From a virus: DNA of 40,668 bases. Below the pieces are notes generated by a model that saw only the letters and a list, made by a program, of their open reading frames with translations, ran no database searches and was not told the origin of the DNA. This document shows, piece after piece, positions 13,737 through 21,644 of this stretch. The stretch's first letter is position 1. Each line of letters begins with the position of its first letter. A program made the position numbers and the translations under genes. The stretch covers positions 1 to 40,668 of the IMG/VR virus record IMGVR_UViG_3300034374_004273, one strand, 5' to 3'.

Positions 13737-15568
13737 AATTAATAACACTAGATTTTGAGACGTATTACGACAAGAAGTATTCGCTGTCGAAACTAACCAC
13801 CGAAGAATACATACGCCACCCTGAGTTTGAAGTTATCGGCGTAGCTGTAAAACAAGTATCTTCGGGCCCAGGAGAAACAAAATGGTTTAGTGGTACTAAA
13901 GAACGTACAAAAGATTTCCTAGACCAATTTGATTGGGATAACTGCTTAGTTGTAGCTCACAATGCTATGTTTGATATGGCTATTCTATCTTGGATATTTG
14001 GTATCAAACCAAAGAGAGTAGCTGACACGCTGTCGATGTCTAGGGCCATTCACAGTATCGAAGTAGGTGGAAGTCTTAAAGCGCTCGCTGAATATTATCA
14101 GTTGGGTGAAAAAGGTACGGAAGTTGTCAATGCGCTAGGCAAACGTCGTATAGATTTTACTGACGAAGAGCTTGCTAGGTATGCTGAGTATTGCATAAAC
14201 GATGTCGAACTGACTGAAGATTTATTCAAAGTACTGCTACCTAAACTAAACATGCTCGAACTCAAGTTAATAGACCTGACTATAAAGATGTTCAGCGAAC
14301 CCGCGCTGGAGTTGGATATTGATGTGCTTGAGGCTCATTTGCAAGGGGTACAAAAGAAGAAGCAAGACCTCATGGCTAAGATCGAAGCCGATAAGAAAGT
14401 CATAATGAGTAACCCAAAGTTTGCGGAGTTGCTCCAAAATAATGGGATTATTCCCCCCAAGAAAATTAGTCCTACTACTGGAAAAGAAACCTACGCATTT
14501 GCTAAAACCGATGAAGAATTTAAAGCGCTGTTGGAGCATGAAAACTCTGATGTTCAAGCGCTTGTGTCGGCTAGATTAGGAGTAAAGTCCACCATTGAAG
14601 AAACCAGAACTGAACGGTTTATAAACATAGCGATGCGGGGAACTCTACCCATACCACTACGTTACTACGCGGCTCATACAGGAAGATGGGGTGGTGATGA
14701 CAAAGTTAATATGCAGAACCTTCCACGTACTTCAGCACTTAAAGATGCGATATGCGCTCCGTTCGGGTACAGGATAATTGACTGTGATTCATCCCAGATT
14801 GAGGCTAGAACTCTAGCGTGGTTGGCAGAACAGAATGATTTGGTAGACGCTTTTGATAAGGGTGAGGATGTCTACAAAATTATGGCTAGCTCAATATATG
14901 GTAAGCCGGTTGAAGAGATTACTAAAGATGAAAGGTTTGTTGGCAAAACTACAATTCTTGGTGCTGGTTATGGTATGGGGGCTAGGAAATTTCAGGCTCA
15001 GTTGAAGAACTTTGGTGTGGAACTACCAGAAGATGAGTGCCAGAGGATCATTACTGTTTATAGAGAACAGTATCAGTGGATACCGCAGTTGTGGCGCGAT
15101 GCTGGTAAGGCACTAGAGGCTATGATGAACGACCAGACTACTGAGTTTGGTAGAAATGGACTTTTGTGTGTAGAGGGTAACAGAGGAATACGTTTACCAA
15201 ATGGACTATATATACAGTACCCCAATATACGCAAAGAACGAAACGAAGATGGTGATGCCGAGGTGGTTTATGATACACGCCGTGGCAAGATGACTGTACC
15301 TAATAGAATATATGGTGGGAAGGTTATTGAGAATGTATGTCAGGCATTGGCTCGTATCGTGATCGGTGAGCAGATGCTGGAGATAGCGAAGCGGTACAAA
15401 GTTGTAATGACTGTGCATGACGCTGTGGCTTGTATCGTACCCAAAGAAGAAGAGGAAGAAGGTAGAGCTTTTGTAGAAAAGATGATGAGGATGCGACCCA
15501 CATGGGCACAAGAGCTTCCTCTTGATTGTGAATCTGGTGTAGGTAAATCTTATGGAGACTGTAAATGA
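13733..15568 (+). CDS. polA: DNA polymerase, family A, with 3'-5' exonuclease
   Basis: 611-aa replicative polymerase. Exonuclease residues: D7 and E9 (LDFETYYDK), N77/D81 (VVAHNAMFD), Y153/D157 (YCINDVEL). Polymerase domain: HTGRWGGDDKVNMQNLPR, motif A with D352 in DCDSSQIEAR, motif B R401-K405-LGAGYG, motif C H562-D563. Two unusual points: the residue equivalent to E. coli F762 is leucine (L409), and motif C reads HDA instead of the usual HDE. No 5'-3' exonuclease domain. It is the main replication enzyme with the primase-helicase downstream. Confidence 0.95.
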   Translation: MKLITLDFETYYDKKYSLSKLTTEEYIRHPEFEVIGVAVKQVSSGPGETKWFSGTKERTKDFLDQFDWDNCLVVAHNAMFDMAILSWIFGIKPKRVADTLSMSRAIHSIEVGGSLKALAEYYQLGEKGTEVVNALGKRRIDFTDEELARYAEYCINDVELTEDLFKVLLPKLNMLELKLIDLTIKMFSEPALELDIDVLEAHLQGVQKKKQDLMAKIEADKKVIMSNPKFAELLQNNGIIPPKKISPTTGKETYAFAKTDEEFKALLEHENSDVQALVSARLGVKSTIEETRTERFINIAMRGTLPIPLRYYAAHTGRWGGDDKVNMQNLPRTSALKDAICAPFGYRIIDCDSSQIEARTLAWLAEQNDLVDAFDKGEDVYKIMASSIYGKPVEEITKDERFVGKTTILGAGYGMGARKFQAQLKNFGVELPEDECQRIITVYREQYQWIPQLWRDAGKALEAMMNDQTTEFGRNGLLCVEGNRGIRLPNGLYIQYPNIRKERNEDGDAEVVYDTRRGKMTVPNRIYGGKVIENVCQALARIVIGEQMLEIAKRYKVVMTVHDAVACIVPKEEEEEGRAFVEKMMRMRPTWAQELPLDCESGVGKSYGDCK

Positions 15569-15759
15569 GTGATGGACATGATGCAAATTTGGATTATAGC
15601 TTTTATTACTTGGAAGCACGTAAGGCGCTTGAACAAGTGCACAAACATATGAATAACAAAGAATATTCATTAGCAGAAAAAGCCGCTATGAATGCGATGG
15701 TAGATATGAAGTTGATGTGGAACGCAGTTAAATGCGAGGAGGAAAAGTGGAAGAGGTAA
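15565..15759 (+). CDS. Small hypothetical protein
   Basis: 64-aa helical protein (starts MSDGHDANLDYSFYYLEARK) with a pattern like a pair of helices (ALEQVHKHM, SLAEKAAMNAMVDMKLMWNAV). ATGA overlap with the polymerase stop. The end overlaps the methyltransferase start. The function is unknown; co-expression with the polymerase is certain from the layout. Confidence 0.6.
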   Translation: MSDGHDANLDYSFYYLEARKALEQVHKHMNNKEYSLAEKAAMNAMVDMKLMWNAVKCEEEKWKR

Positions 15760-16358
15760 GCGAGTATGAATTTACAACCGACTGGTTTAAGTGGGCTGTT
15801 CCAGTATGGGAAGATTTGTTCAGTAAGATACCCAAAGATCGCAGGGTAAACTTTCTTGAGATAGGTTCTTTTGAGGGTAGGTCGGCTGTCTGGTTAATAG
15901 AAAATGCAATCGACAGGCACGGTGCTATCTACTGTGTAGATACTTGGGAAGGTGGAGAAGAACACAAAGCGCAAGGCATTGACATGGTAGAAGTCGAAAA
16001 GCGGTTCGATGCCAACATAGCTACAGCTAACTTTAAGAACTCTACCGTAAGCGTAATTAAAAAGAAGGCGACCAGTTATGAAGCTATGGCTAGTCTAGTA
16101 GGTAGTATGGCTGGTAAGTTTGACTTCATTTATATAGATGGTTCACACCAAGCGACGGATGTTATGACGGATGCTTGCATGGCATTGGGACTGCTGAAGG
16201 AAGGTGGAGTTATGGTGTTCGATGACTATCTCTGGGACTTCCGTATACCTCAGATGCAACGCCCGAAGATTGCTATTGATTTATTCGCCACGTTGTTTGA
16301 GCCAAAGATAAACATAGTAAATATAGGATATCAGTACATAATCCAGAGGAAAGTTTAA
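15747..16358 (+). CDS. Class I SAM-dependent methyltransferase
   Basis: About 203 aa. SAM-binding motif I FLEIGSFEGRSAVW, motif II acidic end YCVDTWEGG, and motif post-III FDFIYIDGSHQATDV plus GGVMVFDDYLW fit the Methyltransf_24-type fold. GTG at 15747 is preferred because GAGGAGG lies four bases before it; an in-frame ATG at 15732 has no site. It overlaps the upstream gene and ends TAATG with the glycosyltransferase. Such enzymes usually methylate sugars or small molecules rather than DNA. Here it is probably part of a glycan or nucleobase-modification pair with the next gene. Confidence 0.85.
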   Translation: MEEVSEYEFTTDWFKWAVPVWEDLFSKIPKDRRVNFLEIGSFEGRSAVWLIENAIDRHGAIYCVDTWEGGEEHKAQGIDMVEVEKRFDANIATANFKNSTVSVIKKKATSYEAMASLVGSMAGKFDFIYIDGSHQATDVMTDACMALGLLKEGGVMVFDDYLWDFRIPQMQRPKIAIDLFATLFEPKINIVNIGYQYIIQRKV

Positions 16359-17122
16359 TGGAAGAAGATAAAAGACCGTCGATTCTAATTGCTACTCCCA
16401 TGTACGGTGGTATGTGTAGTGGAGAGTATATGGCTAGTGTTATTAAAGCATTAACTACCCTACGCAACCTAAAAGTACCCGTATTCCATACCTACCTGAC
16501 TAATGAGAGTCTTATCACGAGGGCAAGGAATGAGTTGGTTCGGATATTTCTTGAGAAAGATATTGACTACTTAATGTTTATTGACGCCGACATTCAGTTT
16601 CCACCAGAGGCTATCCCTGCGTTACTACTGGCAGAGAAGGATGTAATCTGTGGTATTTACCCAAAGAAAGAAGTGAACTGGGAGAGTATTGAGAAAGCGG
16701 CAAAAGCTGGTAAGTCTGAACTAAAAGACTACGCTGGAGCATTTGTTTTAACCATGATTCAAAACGAGCAAGGGTTTGTTGAGACTGATGAAAGTGGTGC
16801 GCTCGAAGTACGGCATGGTGGTACTGGCTTCATGCTAATCAAACGTAGTGTATTTGAGAAGTTGGGCCCCCATGTACCGACCTACCGAGTGTCTACATTT
16901 ACTGACCCAGAGACAGGGGAGTACCTCAAACCGTTGACCCATGAGTTTTTTGCTACAAGCATTGACCATACTGGGGCGTTGCTATCTGAGGACTACCACT
17001 TCTGTGAACTATGGCGTAAGTATGGTGGCAAGGTGTACGCCCATCCATTCGTAAAATTAAATCATATGGGTTCATACGTATACCAAGGCGACATTCTTAA
17101 ATCTGGCGGAAACATAAAGTAA
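16358..17122 (+). CDS. GT2-like glycosyltransferase
   Basis: 254-aa protein with the GT-A features SILIATPMYGGM at the N-terminus, the metal-binding DAD motif in LMFIDADIQFPPEA, and a downstream GGTGFMLIKRSVFEKLG and EDYHFCELWRKYGG (acceptor-side acidic residue). It lacks membrane segments, so it is cytosolic. It pairs with the methyltransferase through a one-base overlap. Possible targets are virion proteins, host surface glycan precursors or phage DNA. The gene ends the transcriptional unit before a tandem repeat and a new promoter. Confidence 0.85.
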   Translation: MEEDKRPSILIATPMYGGMCSGEYMASVIKALTTLRNLKVPVFHTYLTNESLITRARNELVRIFLEKDIDYLMFIDADIQFPPEAIPALLLAEKDVICGIYPKKEVNWESIEKAAKAGKSELKDYAGAFVLTMIQNEQGFVETDESGALEVRHGGTGFMLIKRSVFEKLGPHVPTYRVSTFTDPETGEYLKPLTHEFFATSIDHTGALLSEDYHFCELWRKYGGKVYAHPFVKLNHMGSYVYQGDILKSGGNIK

Positions 17123-17128
17123 TTATGC

Positions 17129-17168
17129 TGACACTCTATGACACTCTATGACACTCTATGACACTCTA
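17129..17168 (+). repeat. Four perfect 10-bp tandem repeats
   Basis: TGACACTCTA is repeated four times without mismatch immediately after the glycosyltransferase stop codon, 48 bases before the -35 box at 17217. It is non-coding. The period of about one helical turn would place protein sites on one face of the DNA. Confidence 0.85.
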
Positions 17169-17216
17169 TGGCTAGTAACTATTTGACTTATGGCACTTTT
17201 TTAGTGAAATGAAGAG

Positions 17217-17244
17217 TTGACTTTTACATGTACTGTGCTATAAC
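17217..17244 (+). promoter_or_regulatory. Sigma70 promoter with extended -10
   Basis: TTGACT (17217-17222), 16-base spacer ending TGTGC, TATAAC (17239-17244). TG one base before the -10 box makes it an extended -10. It drives the Cas4-like nuclease/HNH/helicase genes from 17275. Confidence 0.7.
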
Positions 17245-17274
17245 GAGCTAAGTTTATTCTTGTAAAGGCTCTTT

Positions 17275-17943
17275 ATGTCAAGTGCATGGTCGTACTCTAG
17301 TATTAAAACGTTTGAACAATGCCCTAAAAAATATTACCACTTAAAGGTACTGCAGGACGTTAAAGACACTGGTAGCGAAGCAACTATTTACGGGCAAAAA
17401 GTGCATACCGCGGCTGAAGAATATATAAAAAATGGCATAGAGATACCAGAAAAATTTGCCTATATAAGAGGAGTAGTAGAAGCGTTAGGAAGGAAAAAAG
17501 GAGAGAAACACACGGAACTTAGAATGGGCGTAAAGAAAACGGAAGCTGGATATGAGCCTTGTAAGTTTTTAGGTAAAGATGTTTGGTGGCGTGGTATAGC
17601 CGACTTGTTAATCATAGATGGTGATACAGCTTATTCCGTAGACTATAAGACCAGTAAGAATGCCAAGTATGCAGATGTTAAGCAGTTAGATTTAATAGCT
17701 GGTGGTGTATTTGTCCACTTTCCACAAGTAAATAAGGTTAAGTCAGCGCTGATATTTTTAGTTTGCGATGAGGTTATAAAGAAAGATCACTACAGAGAGC
17801 ACATGGACAAGTACTTATCCACATTTAATCCACTGCTAGAGAGGCTAGAGGTAGCAGAGCAGGTTGATGTTTGGAACGCTATTTCTGGCCCGTTGTGTAA
17901 ATTTTGCCCTGTGGTATCATGCGAAAATAACTCTAGAAACTGA
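17275..17943 (+). CDS. PD-(D/E)xK nuclease, Cas4/RecB-like with Fe-S cysteines
   Basis: 222-aa nuclease. The catalytic set is H44, D110 (GIADLLIID), D123 and K125 (VDYKTSK). Four cysteines, C16 in FEQCPKKYYH and C208/C211/C216 in LCKFCPVVSC, match the 4Fe-4S clamp of Cas4 and AddB-type nucleases. It probably acts as a DNA end-processing exonuclease in recombination-dependent replication; there is no CRISPR array or cas gene here. It is followed by an HNH-like gene and a helicase, a normal set in phage replication modules. Confidence 0.88.
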   Translation: MSSAWSYSSIKTFEQCPKKYYHLKVLQDVKDTGSEATIYGQKVHTAAEEYIKNGIEIPEKFAYIRGVVEALGRKKGEKHTELRMGVKKTEAGYEPCKFLGKDVWWRGIADLLIIDGDTAYSVDYKTSKNAKYADVKQLDLIAGGVFVHFPQVNKVKSALIFLVCDEVIKKDHYREHMDKYLSTFNPLLERLEVAEQVDVWNAISGPLCKFCPVVSCENNSRN

Positions 17944-17953
17944 AGGCTAGATC

Positions 17954-18250
17954 ATGGCAAGAAACTATAAAAGAGAATACGAACTGTACCAAGGCACTGA
18001 AGAACAAAAGAAAAATAGGGCCATGCGTAATTCGGCTCGGCGTAAAGCTTTGAAAAAAGGAAGAGTAACTAAGGGCGACGGTAAAGATATAGCGCACAAA
18101 AAAGCTATTTCTAAAGGAGGAAACAATGGTGATGGAACTAGAGTTACCACCGCATCCGCTAATCGCTCTTTCGATAGGAATTCAAAAAACGGCCTAGTGT
18201 CAGAAACTAGTCCGCGAGAGAGGAAACGACGTGGAAATAATAGACGATAA
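17954..18250 (+). CDS. Small very basic HNH-like protein
   Basis: 98-aa Lys/Arg-rich protein. NRAMRNSARRKALKKGRVTK, GKDIAHKKAISKGG and RVTTASANRSFDR form the pattern seen in many phages, with the D-x-H and downstream N of an HNH-like fold. It may bind or nick DNA. No zinc cysteines are present. Its end overlaps the helicase start by 20 bases. Confidence 0.65.
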   Translation: MARNYKREYELYQGTEEQKKNRAMRNSARRKALKKGRVTKGDGKDIAHKKAISKGGNNGDGTRVTTASANRSFDRNSKNGLVSETSPRERKRRGNNRR

Positions 18251-19784
18251 AGCATTACTCGTAAGAACCAGAAGGCCACAGTTAGTCACAGACTTAATAG
18301 AAAAAAGCAAGGTAGTAGATCAAGAGGGCGACATATACAACGTAGCTGTAAAGTGGGAGCTGGAAGAAGCTTCTGCTCTTGCTGGCTTACGTATAAGAAA
18401 TGTACCATCCCCAATAAAAAGAGACTATGAGTGGACAGGTAAGTTTAAACCTTACGAACACCAACGGGATACTGCATCCTTCCTAACTCTGCATAAGAAA
18501 GCCTTTTGTTTTAACGAACAAGGTACTGGTAAGACAGCATCTGTTATATGGGCGGCTGACTACCTAATGAAGCTAGGGCTGATAAAGCGAGTGCTAGTCA
18601 TTTGCCCCCTTTCAATTATGAAGTCAGCTTGGCAACAAGACTTGTTTACATTTGCTATGCACCGCAGTTGTAGTGTGGCACATGGCGAATCCAAAACCCG
18701 AAAGAAAATAATTCAGTCCCCTACTGAATTTGTAATCATTAACTTTGACGGAGTTGCTGTTGTTGAAGAAGAACTAAGAAATGGTGGTTTCGATCTAGTT
18801 GTAGTTGATGAGGCAAACGCCTACAAGAACCCCCAGACTAACCGTTGGAAAGTTTTAAAAAGGATCATAGATAGAGTTAGCTGGTTGTGGATGCTTACTG
18901 GTACGCCAGCAGCTCAATCTCCACTTGACGCTTATGGATTGGCTAAGTTGGTAAACCCAAATGGATCACCAAAATACTACGGTCAATTTAGAGACCAAGT
19001 AATGTTTAAAGTCTCGCAATTTAAATGGATTCCAAAACCTAGTGCAAAAGAGTTCGTACATAAAATGTTGCAACCTGCTATTAGGTTTGAAAAAGCACAA
19101 TGTCTTGATTTGCCAGAAGTAACTTATGTAGAGCGAGAAGCGCCACTTACCCCACAGCAAAATAAGTATTACCAAAAGCTAAAAAATAGAATGATAATGG
19201 AAGCAGATGGTGAACAAGTTACAGCTGTTAATGCGGCTACAAATTTAAACAAACTACTCCAGATATCAGGTGGTGCGGTCTATTCGGATACTAAAGAAGT
19301 TATAGAGTTCGATATATCCAATAGAATAAACGTAGTGCTTGAGGTTATTGAAGAGTCGTCAAATAAAGTGTTGGTGTTTATTCCATTTACTCACACCATA
19401 GATATTCTTAAAGATCACCTAAATAAAAACTCTATAAGTTGTGATGTCATAAATGGAAAGGTTCCTGTAAACAGACGTTCGGACATAATTAAAAGGTTCC
19501 AGACAGAGAAAGATCCTTACGTATTACTAATACAGCCCCAAGCCGCATCGCACGGACTAACTTTGACAGCCGCGAATACAATTATCTGGTATGCCCCAGT
19601 TACTAGCGTAGAAACTTATCTTCAAGCCAATGCACGTATTGATAGGCCGGGGCAAAAGAACGCTATGACTGTTGTGCACATCAGAGGGAGCGAAGTTGAA
19701 AACAGATTGTATTCAATGTTGCAAAGCAAAATCGGTAATCACTCTCAGATTATTGATCTCTACAGACAAGAAATATCAGAATAA
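18231..19784 (+). CDS. SNF2-type DNA helicase/translocase
   Basis: 517-aa superfamily 2 protein. The Q-motif region YEHQRDTASF is followed by Walker A NEQGTGKT (95-102), DEAN-box VVDEAN (191-196), motif III WMLTGTPAAQSP, and the C-terminal motifs V/VI HGLTLTAANTIIWY and QANARIDRPGQK. This is the classical SNF2 layout in its small phage form. The start is GTG at 18231 with GAGAGGAAA before it. It probably remodels DNA or moves forks and recombination intermediates. Confidence 0.92.
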   Translation: MEIIDDKALLVRTRRPQLVTDLIEKSKVVDQEGDIYNVAVKWELEEASALAGLRIRNVPSPIKRDYEWTGKFKPYEHQRDTASFLTLHKKAFCFNEQGTGKTASVIWAADYLMKLGLIKRVLVICPLSIMKSAWQQDLFTFAMHRSCSVAHGESKTRKKIIQSPTEFVIINFDGVAVVEEELRNGGFDLVVVDEANAYKNPQTNRWKVLKRIIDRVSWLWMLTGTPAAQSPLDAYGLAKLVNPNGSPKYYGQFRDQVMFKVSQFKWIPKPSAKEFVHKMLQPAIRFEKAQCLDLPEVTYVEREAPLTPQQNKYYQKLKNRMIMEADGEQVTAVNAATNLNKLLQISGGAVYSDTKEVIEFDISNRINVVLEVIEESSNKVLVFIPFTHTIDILKDHLNKNSISCDVINGKVPVNRRSDIIKRFQTEKDPYVLLIQPQAASHGLTLTAANTIIWYAPVTSVETYLQANARIDRPGQKNAMTVVHIRGSEVENRLYSMLQSKIGNHSQIIDLYRQEISE

Positions 19785-19787
19785 CGT

Positions 19788-19815
19788 TTGACATTGTAAA
19801 ACACTCTGGTATACT
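19788..19815 (+). promoter_or_regulatory. Sigma70 promoter
   Basis: TTGACA (19788-19793), 16-base spacer, TATACT (19810-19815). Five of six -10 positions and all -35 positions match consensus. It starts 3 bases after the helicase stop and lies 29 bases before the ATG at 19845; it serves the SSB/primase group. Confidence 0.8.
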
Positions 19816-19844
19816 TGTAATTTCCTACAACACAAGGAGGCCTT

Positions 19845-20108
19845 ATGGCAAATGTACTGACGCTGGCAGAGCGACGTGCCAGAGATAAGAAAGCGTCGCC
19901 CAAAGAAAACCTACCTAAAAAATCATACAAATGTTTTAGGTTGAAAAACGTGCTGTTTGTCCCTGCTTATACACAAGTTGTTCCAACAAGAATTGATTAT
20001 GTTGGCCCTGCTTACGATACAAATCGTGTTCGGTATACAGAGCTTCAATTACGAGCAATGGGCGCTTCATCCACTACTGAATTTCTTTGGGAAAGGTCGT
20101 ATCTATGA
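19845..20108 (+). CDS. Hypothetical protein
   Basis: 87-aa basic protein (starts MANVLTLAERRARDKKASPK). The N-terminus is probably disordered; the remainder has a YKCFRLKNVLFVPAYTQVVP strand region. ACAAGGAGG before the ATG is a strong site, and it is the first gene after the promoter at 19788. It ends ATGA with the next gene. The family is unknown. Confidence 0.65.
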   Translation: MANVLTLAERRARDKKASPKENLPKKSYKCFRLKNVLFVPAYTQVVPTRIDYVGPAYDTNRVRYTELQLRAMGASSTTEFLWERSYL

Positions 20109-20500
20109 CAGAAGAATTACCCTTAGAAAAATATGTAGAAGCGTATGTAAAAGTACGTGACGTAATAGAAGAAAAGAAAGAGGAGCTTTCTAGTTTAAGA
20201 GAGCAGTTAGATACTCTTACCGATAAACTCCTTGAATTTTGCAACACCGAAAACTTAGACAGTGTAAAAACTAAAGCAGGGACAATTACACGCAGAGTTC
20301 GTACCAAATACTGGACGAATGACTGGTCTGAGTTACATAAGTTTATTAAAGAGAATGACGCTTTGCATTTATTGGAAGCGAGAATACATCAAGGCAATAT
20401 GTTGGAGTACCTACAAAACAATCCAGATAAGTTACCTGTAGGTTTAAATTCCAATAGTTCTTACGCAGTTGTTGTTAGAAAACCCACTACTAAATCTTAA
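20105..20500 (+). CDS. Coiled-coil phage protein, Gp157/Gam-like in shape
   Basis: About 131 aa. ATG at 20105 is chosen for its ATGA coupling and GGGAAAGG site; a longer frame begins at 20087. The N-terminal half is coiled coil (VRDVIEEKKEELSSLREQLD), followed by a compact domain with TKAGTITRRVRTKYW and a helix-rich C-terminus. This shape occurs in host-nuclease inhibitor and Gp157-like phage proteins that guard DNA ends. No sequence signature lets me decide. Located directly before the SSB-like gene. Confidence 0.6.
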   Translation: MTEELPLEKYVEAYVKVRDVIEEKKEELSSLREQLDTLTDKLLEFCNTENLDSVKTKAGTITRRVRTKYWTNDWSELHKFIKENDALHLLEARIHQGNMLEYLQNNPDKLPVGLNSNSSYAVVVRKPTTKS

Positions 20501-20509
20501 GGAGAACAA

Positions 20510-21403
20510 ATGGGAAATGTAGCAATTTTTAAAGACCAAACAGCGGTAGCCACTACCGGTAAACGGGAGCTTAGTGATCTAGCTAAATCTCTGTTGCAGA
20601 ACACCACTTCTACTAATAGAAGAATACAGACTAACACCAATGGTACGTTTAAACGAATCATAAACGGTGAAGTTGTTGGAAACGCGGCTCGTAATGAGAT
20701 CAATGTCATTATTATTAATCTCTTGCCGAAAGTATCTCGTATCTTCTACGCATCTAAGTTTGACCCTAATAAAGAAGCCACACTACCAAACTGTTGGTCA
20801 AACGAAGGCGATAGGCCAGAAGAAGCCGCAAAGGATAAACAAAGTGCCAACTGTTTGACTTGCCCCCAAAACATTAAGGGTTCAGGTGAAAATGGTAGCA
20901 AAGCATGTAAGTACCAAAGACGTATAGCAGTATTAATAGCTGGAGATCCTTCCGGTGATGTTTATCAAATGAACATACCTTCTAAATCTTTGTTTGGTAA
21001 GGGTGTAGGTAATTCACATCCATTTGAGTCTTACTGGAAATACCTAGTGGCTAACCATGAATCTATAGATAACGTGGTTACTAATATCTCATTTGATTCT
21101 AATGCGGATACAATGGAACTTATCTTTACGCCGATGAGAAACATTAGTGATGAAGAGTATGAGCAAGTTCAAGCCGCTCGAGAAAAACCAGAAACAAAAA
21201 TGTATACCGTTATTACCGTAGCACAAACAGACGGTGTAAAGAAACAACCTAAACCGCAAGCGACGATTGAACGTGCTGACGAGCCGGAAGAAGAGGAAGT
21301 AGAAACAGAACCTAAAGTTCGCCAAACCAAGAAAGCAACTGAAGAGACTCCTAAACCCAAAAAGGATGCCGCCGCTTTAGTTGACGACTGGTTGAGCGAA
21401 TAA
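20510..21403 (+). CDS. Candidate phage single-stranded DNA-binding protein
   Basis: 297-aa protein. The central region has cysteines in LPNCWS, NCLTCPQN and KACKYQRR that look like a zinc site within an OB-type core. The C-terminus is a long acidic/lysine linker (EPEEEEVETEP) ending in DDWLSE, an acidic tip typical of SSBs that recruits partner enzymes. T4 gp32-like proteins combine a zinc site and acidic tail in the same way. It sits in the replication operon between a coiled-coil protein and primase-helicase. The function is inferred from architecture. Confidence 0.65.
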   Translation: MGNVAIFKDQTAVATTGKRELSDLAKSLLQNTTSTNRRIQTNTNGTFKRIINGEVVGNAARNEINVIIINLLPKVSRIFYASKFDPNKEATLPNCWSNEGDRPEEAAKDKQSANCLTCPQNIKGSGENGSKACKYQRRIAVLIAGDPSGDVYQMNIPSKSLFGKGVGNSHPFESYWKYLVANHESIDNVVTNISFDSNADTMELIFTPMRNISDEEYEQVQAAREKPETKMYTVITVAQTDGVKKQPKPQATIERADEPEEEEVETEPKVRQTKKATEETPKPKKDAAALVDDWLSE

Positions 21404-21633
21404 TGGGATACGGTTACAGCATACGTTTAATAGATCTAAATAAAAAAGCTGACAAGCAATCGCTAGGAGTACGCCTCGGTAAACTGTGTATAAAAAATAA
21501 TATACCAGTAGCCGAGGTAGCTACTAGTTTTGGGGTTAGTAGGCAAACCATTTACAACTGGTTTATTGGGGCTACTTTTCCACAACCTGCTTTTGAAGAA
21601 TCTATAAACGAATTTATTAACACATTAAAGTAA
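21403..21633 (+). CDS. Helix-turn-helix DNA-binding protein
   Basis: 76-aa protein with an HTH at about residues 35-55 (VAEVATSFGVSRQTIYNWF), the pattern of Cro/CI or transposase-type HTH domains. It is one domain only, so likely a small repressor, activator or origin-binding factor. It overlaps the SSB-like gene by TAATG. It is a candidate for binding the shared promoter palindrome or the iteron repeats, which is inference. Confidence 0.8.
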   Translation: MGYGYSIRLIDLNKKADKQSLGVRLGKLCIKNNIPVAEVATSFGVSRQTIYNWFIGATFPQPAFEESINEFINTLK

Positions 21634-21644
21634 GAGAGCGACGC

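Noticed and set aside
15732-16358. ATG start at 15732 for the methyltransferase
   Set aside because: GAGGAGG lies between 15736 and 15742, which fits GTG 15747; kept as an alternative only.
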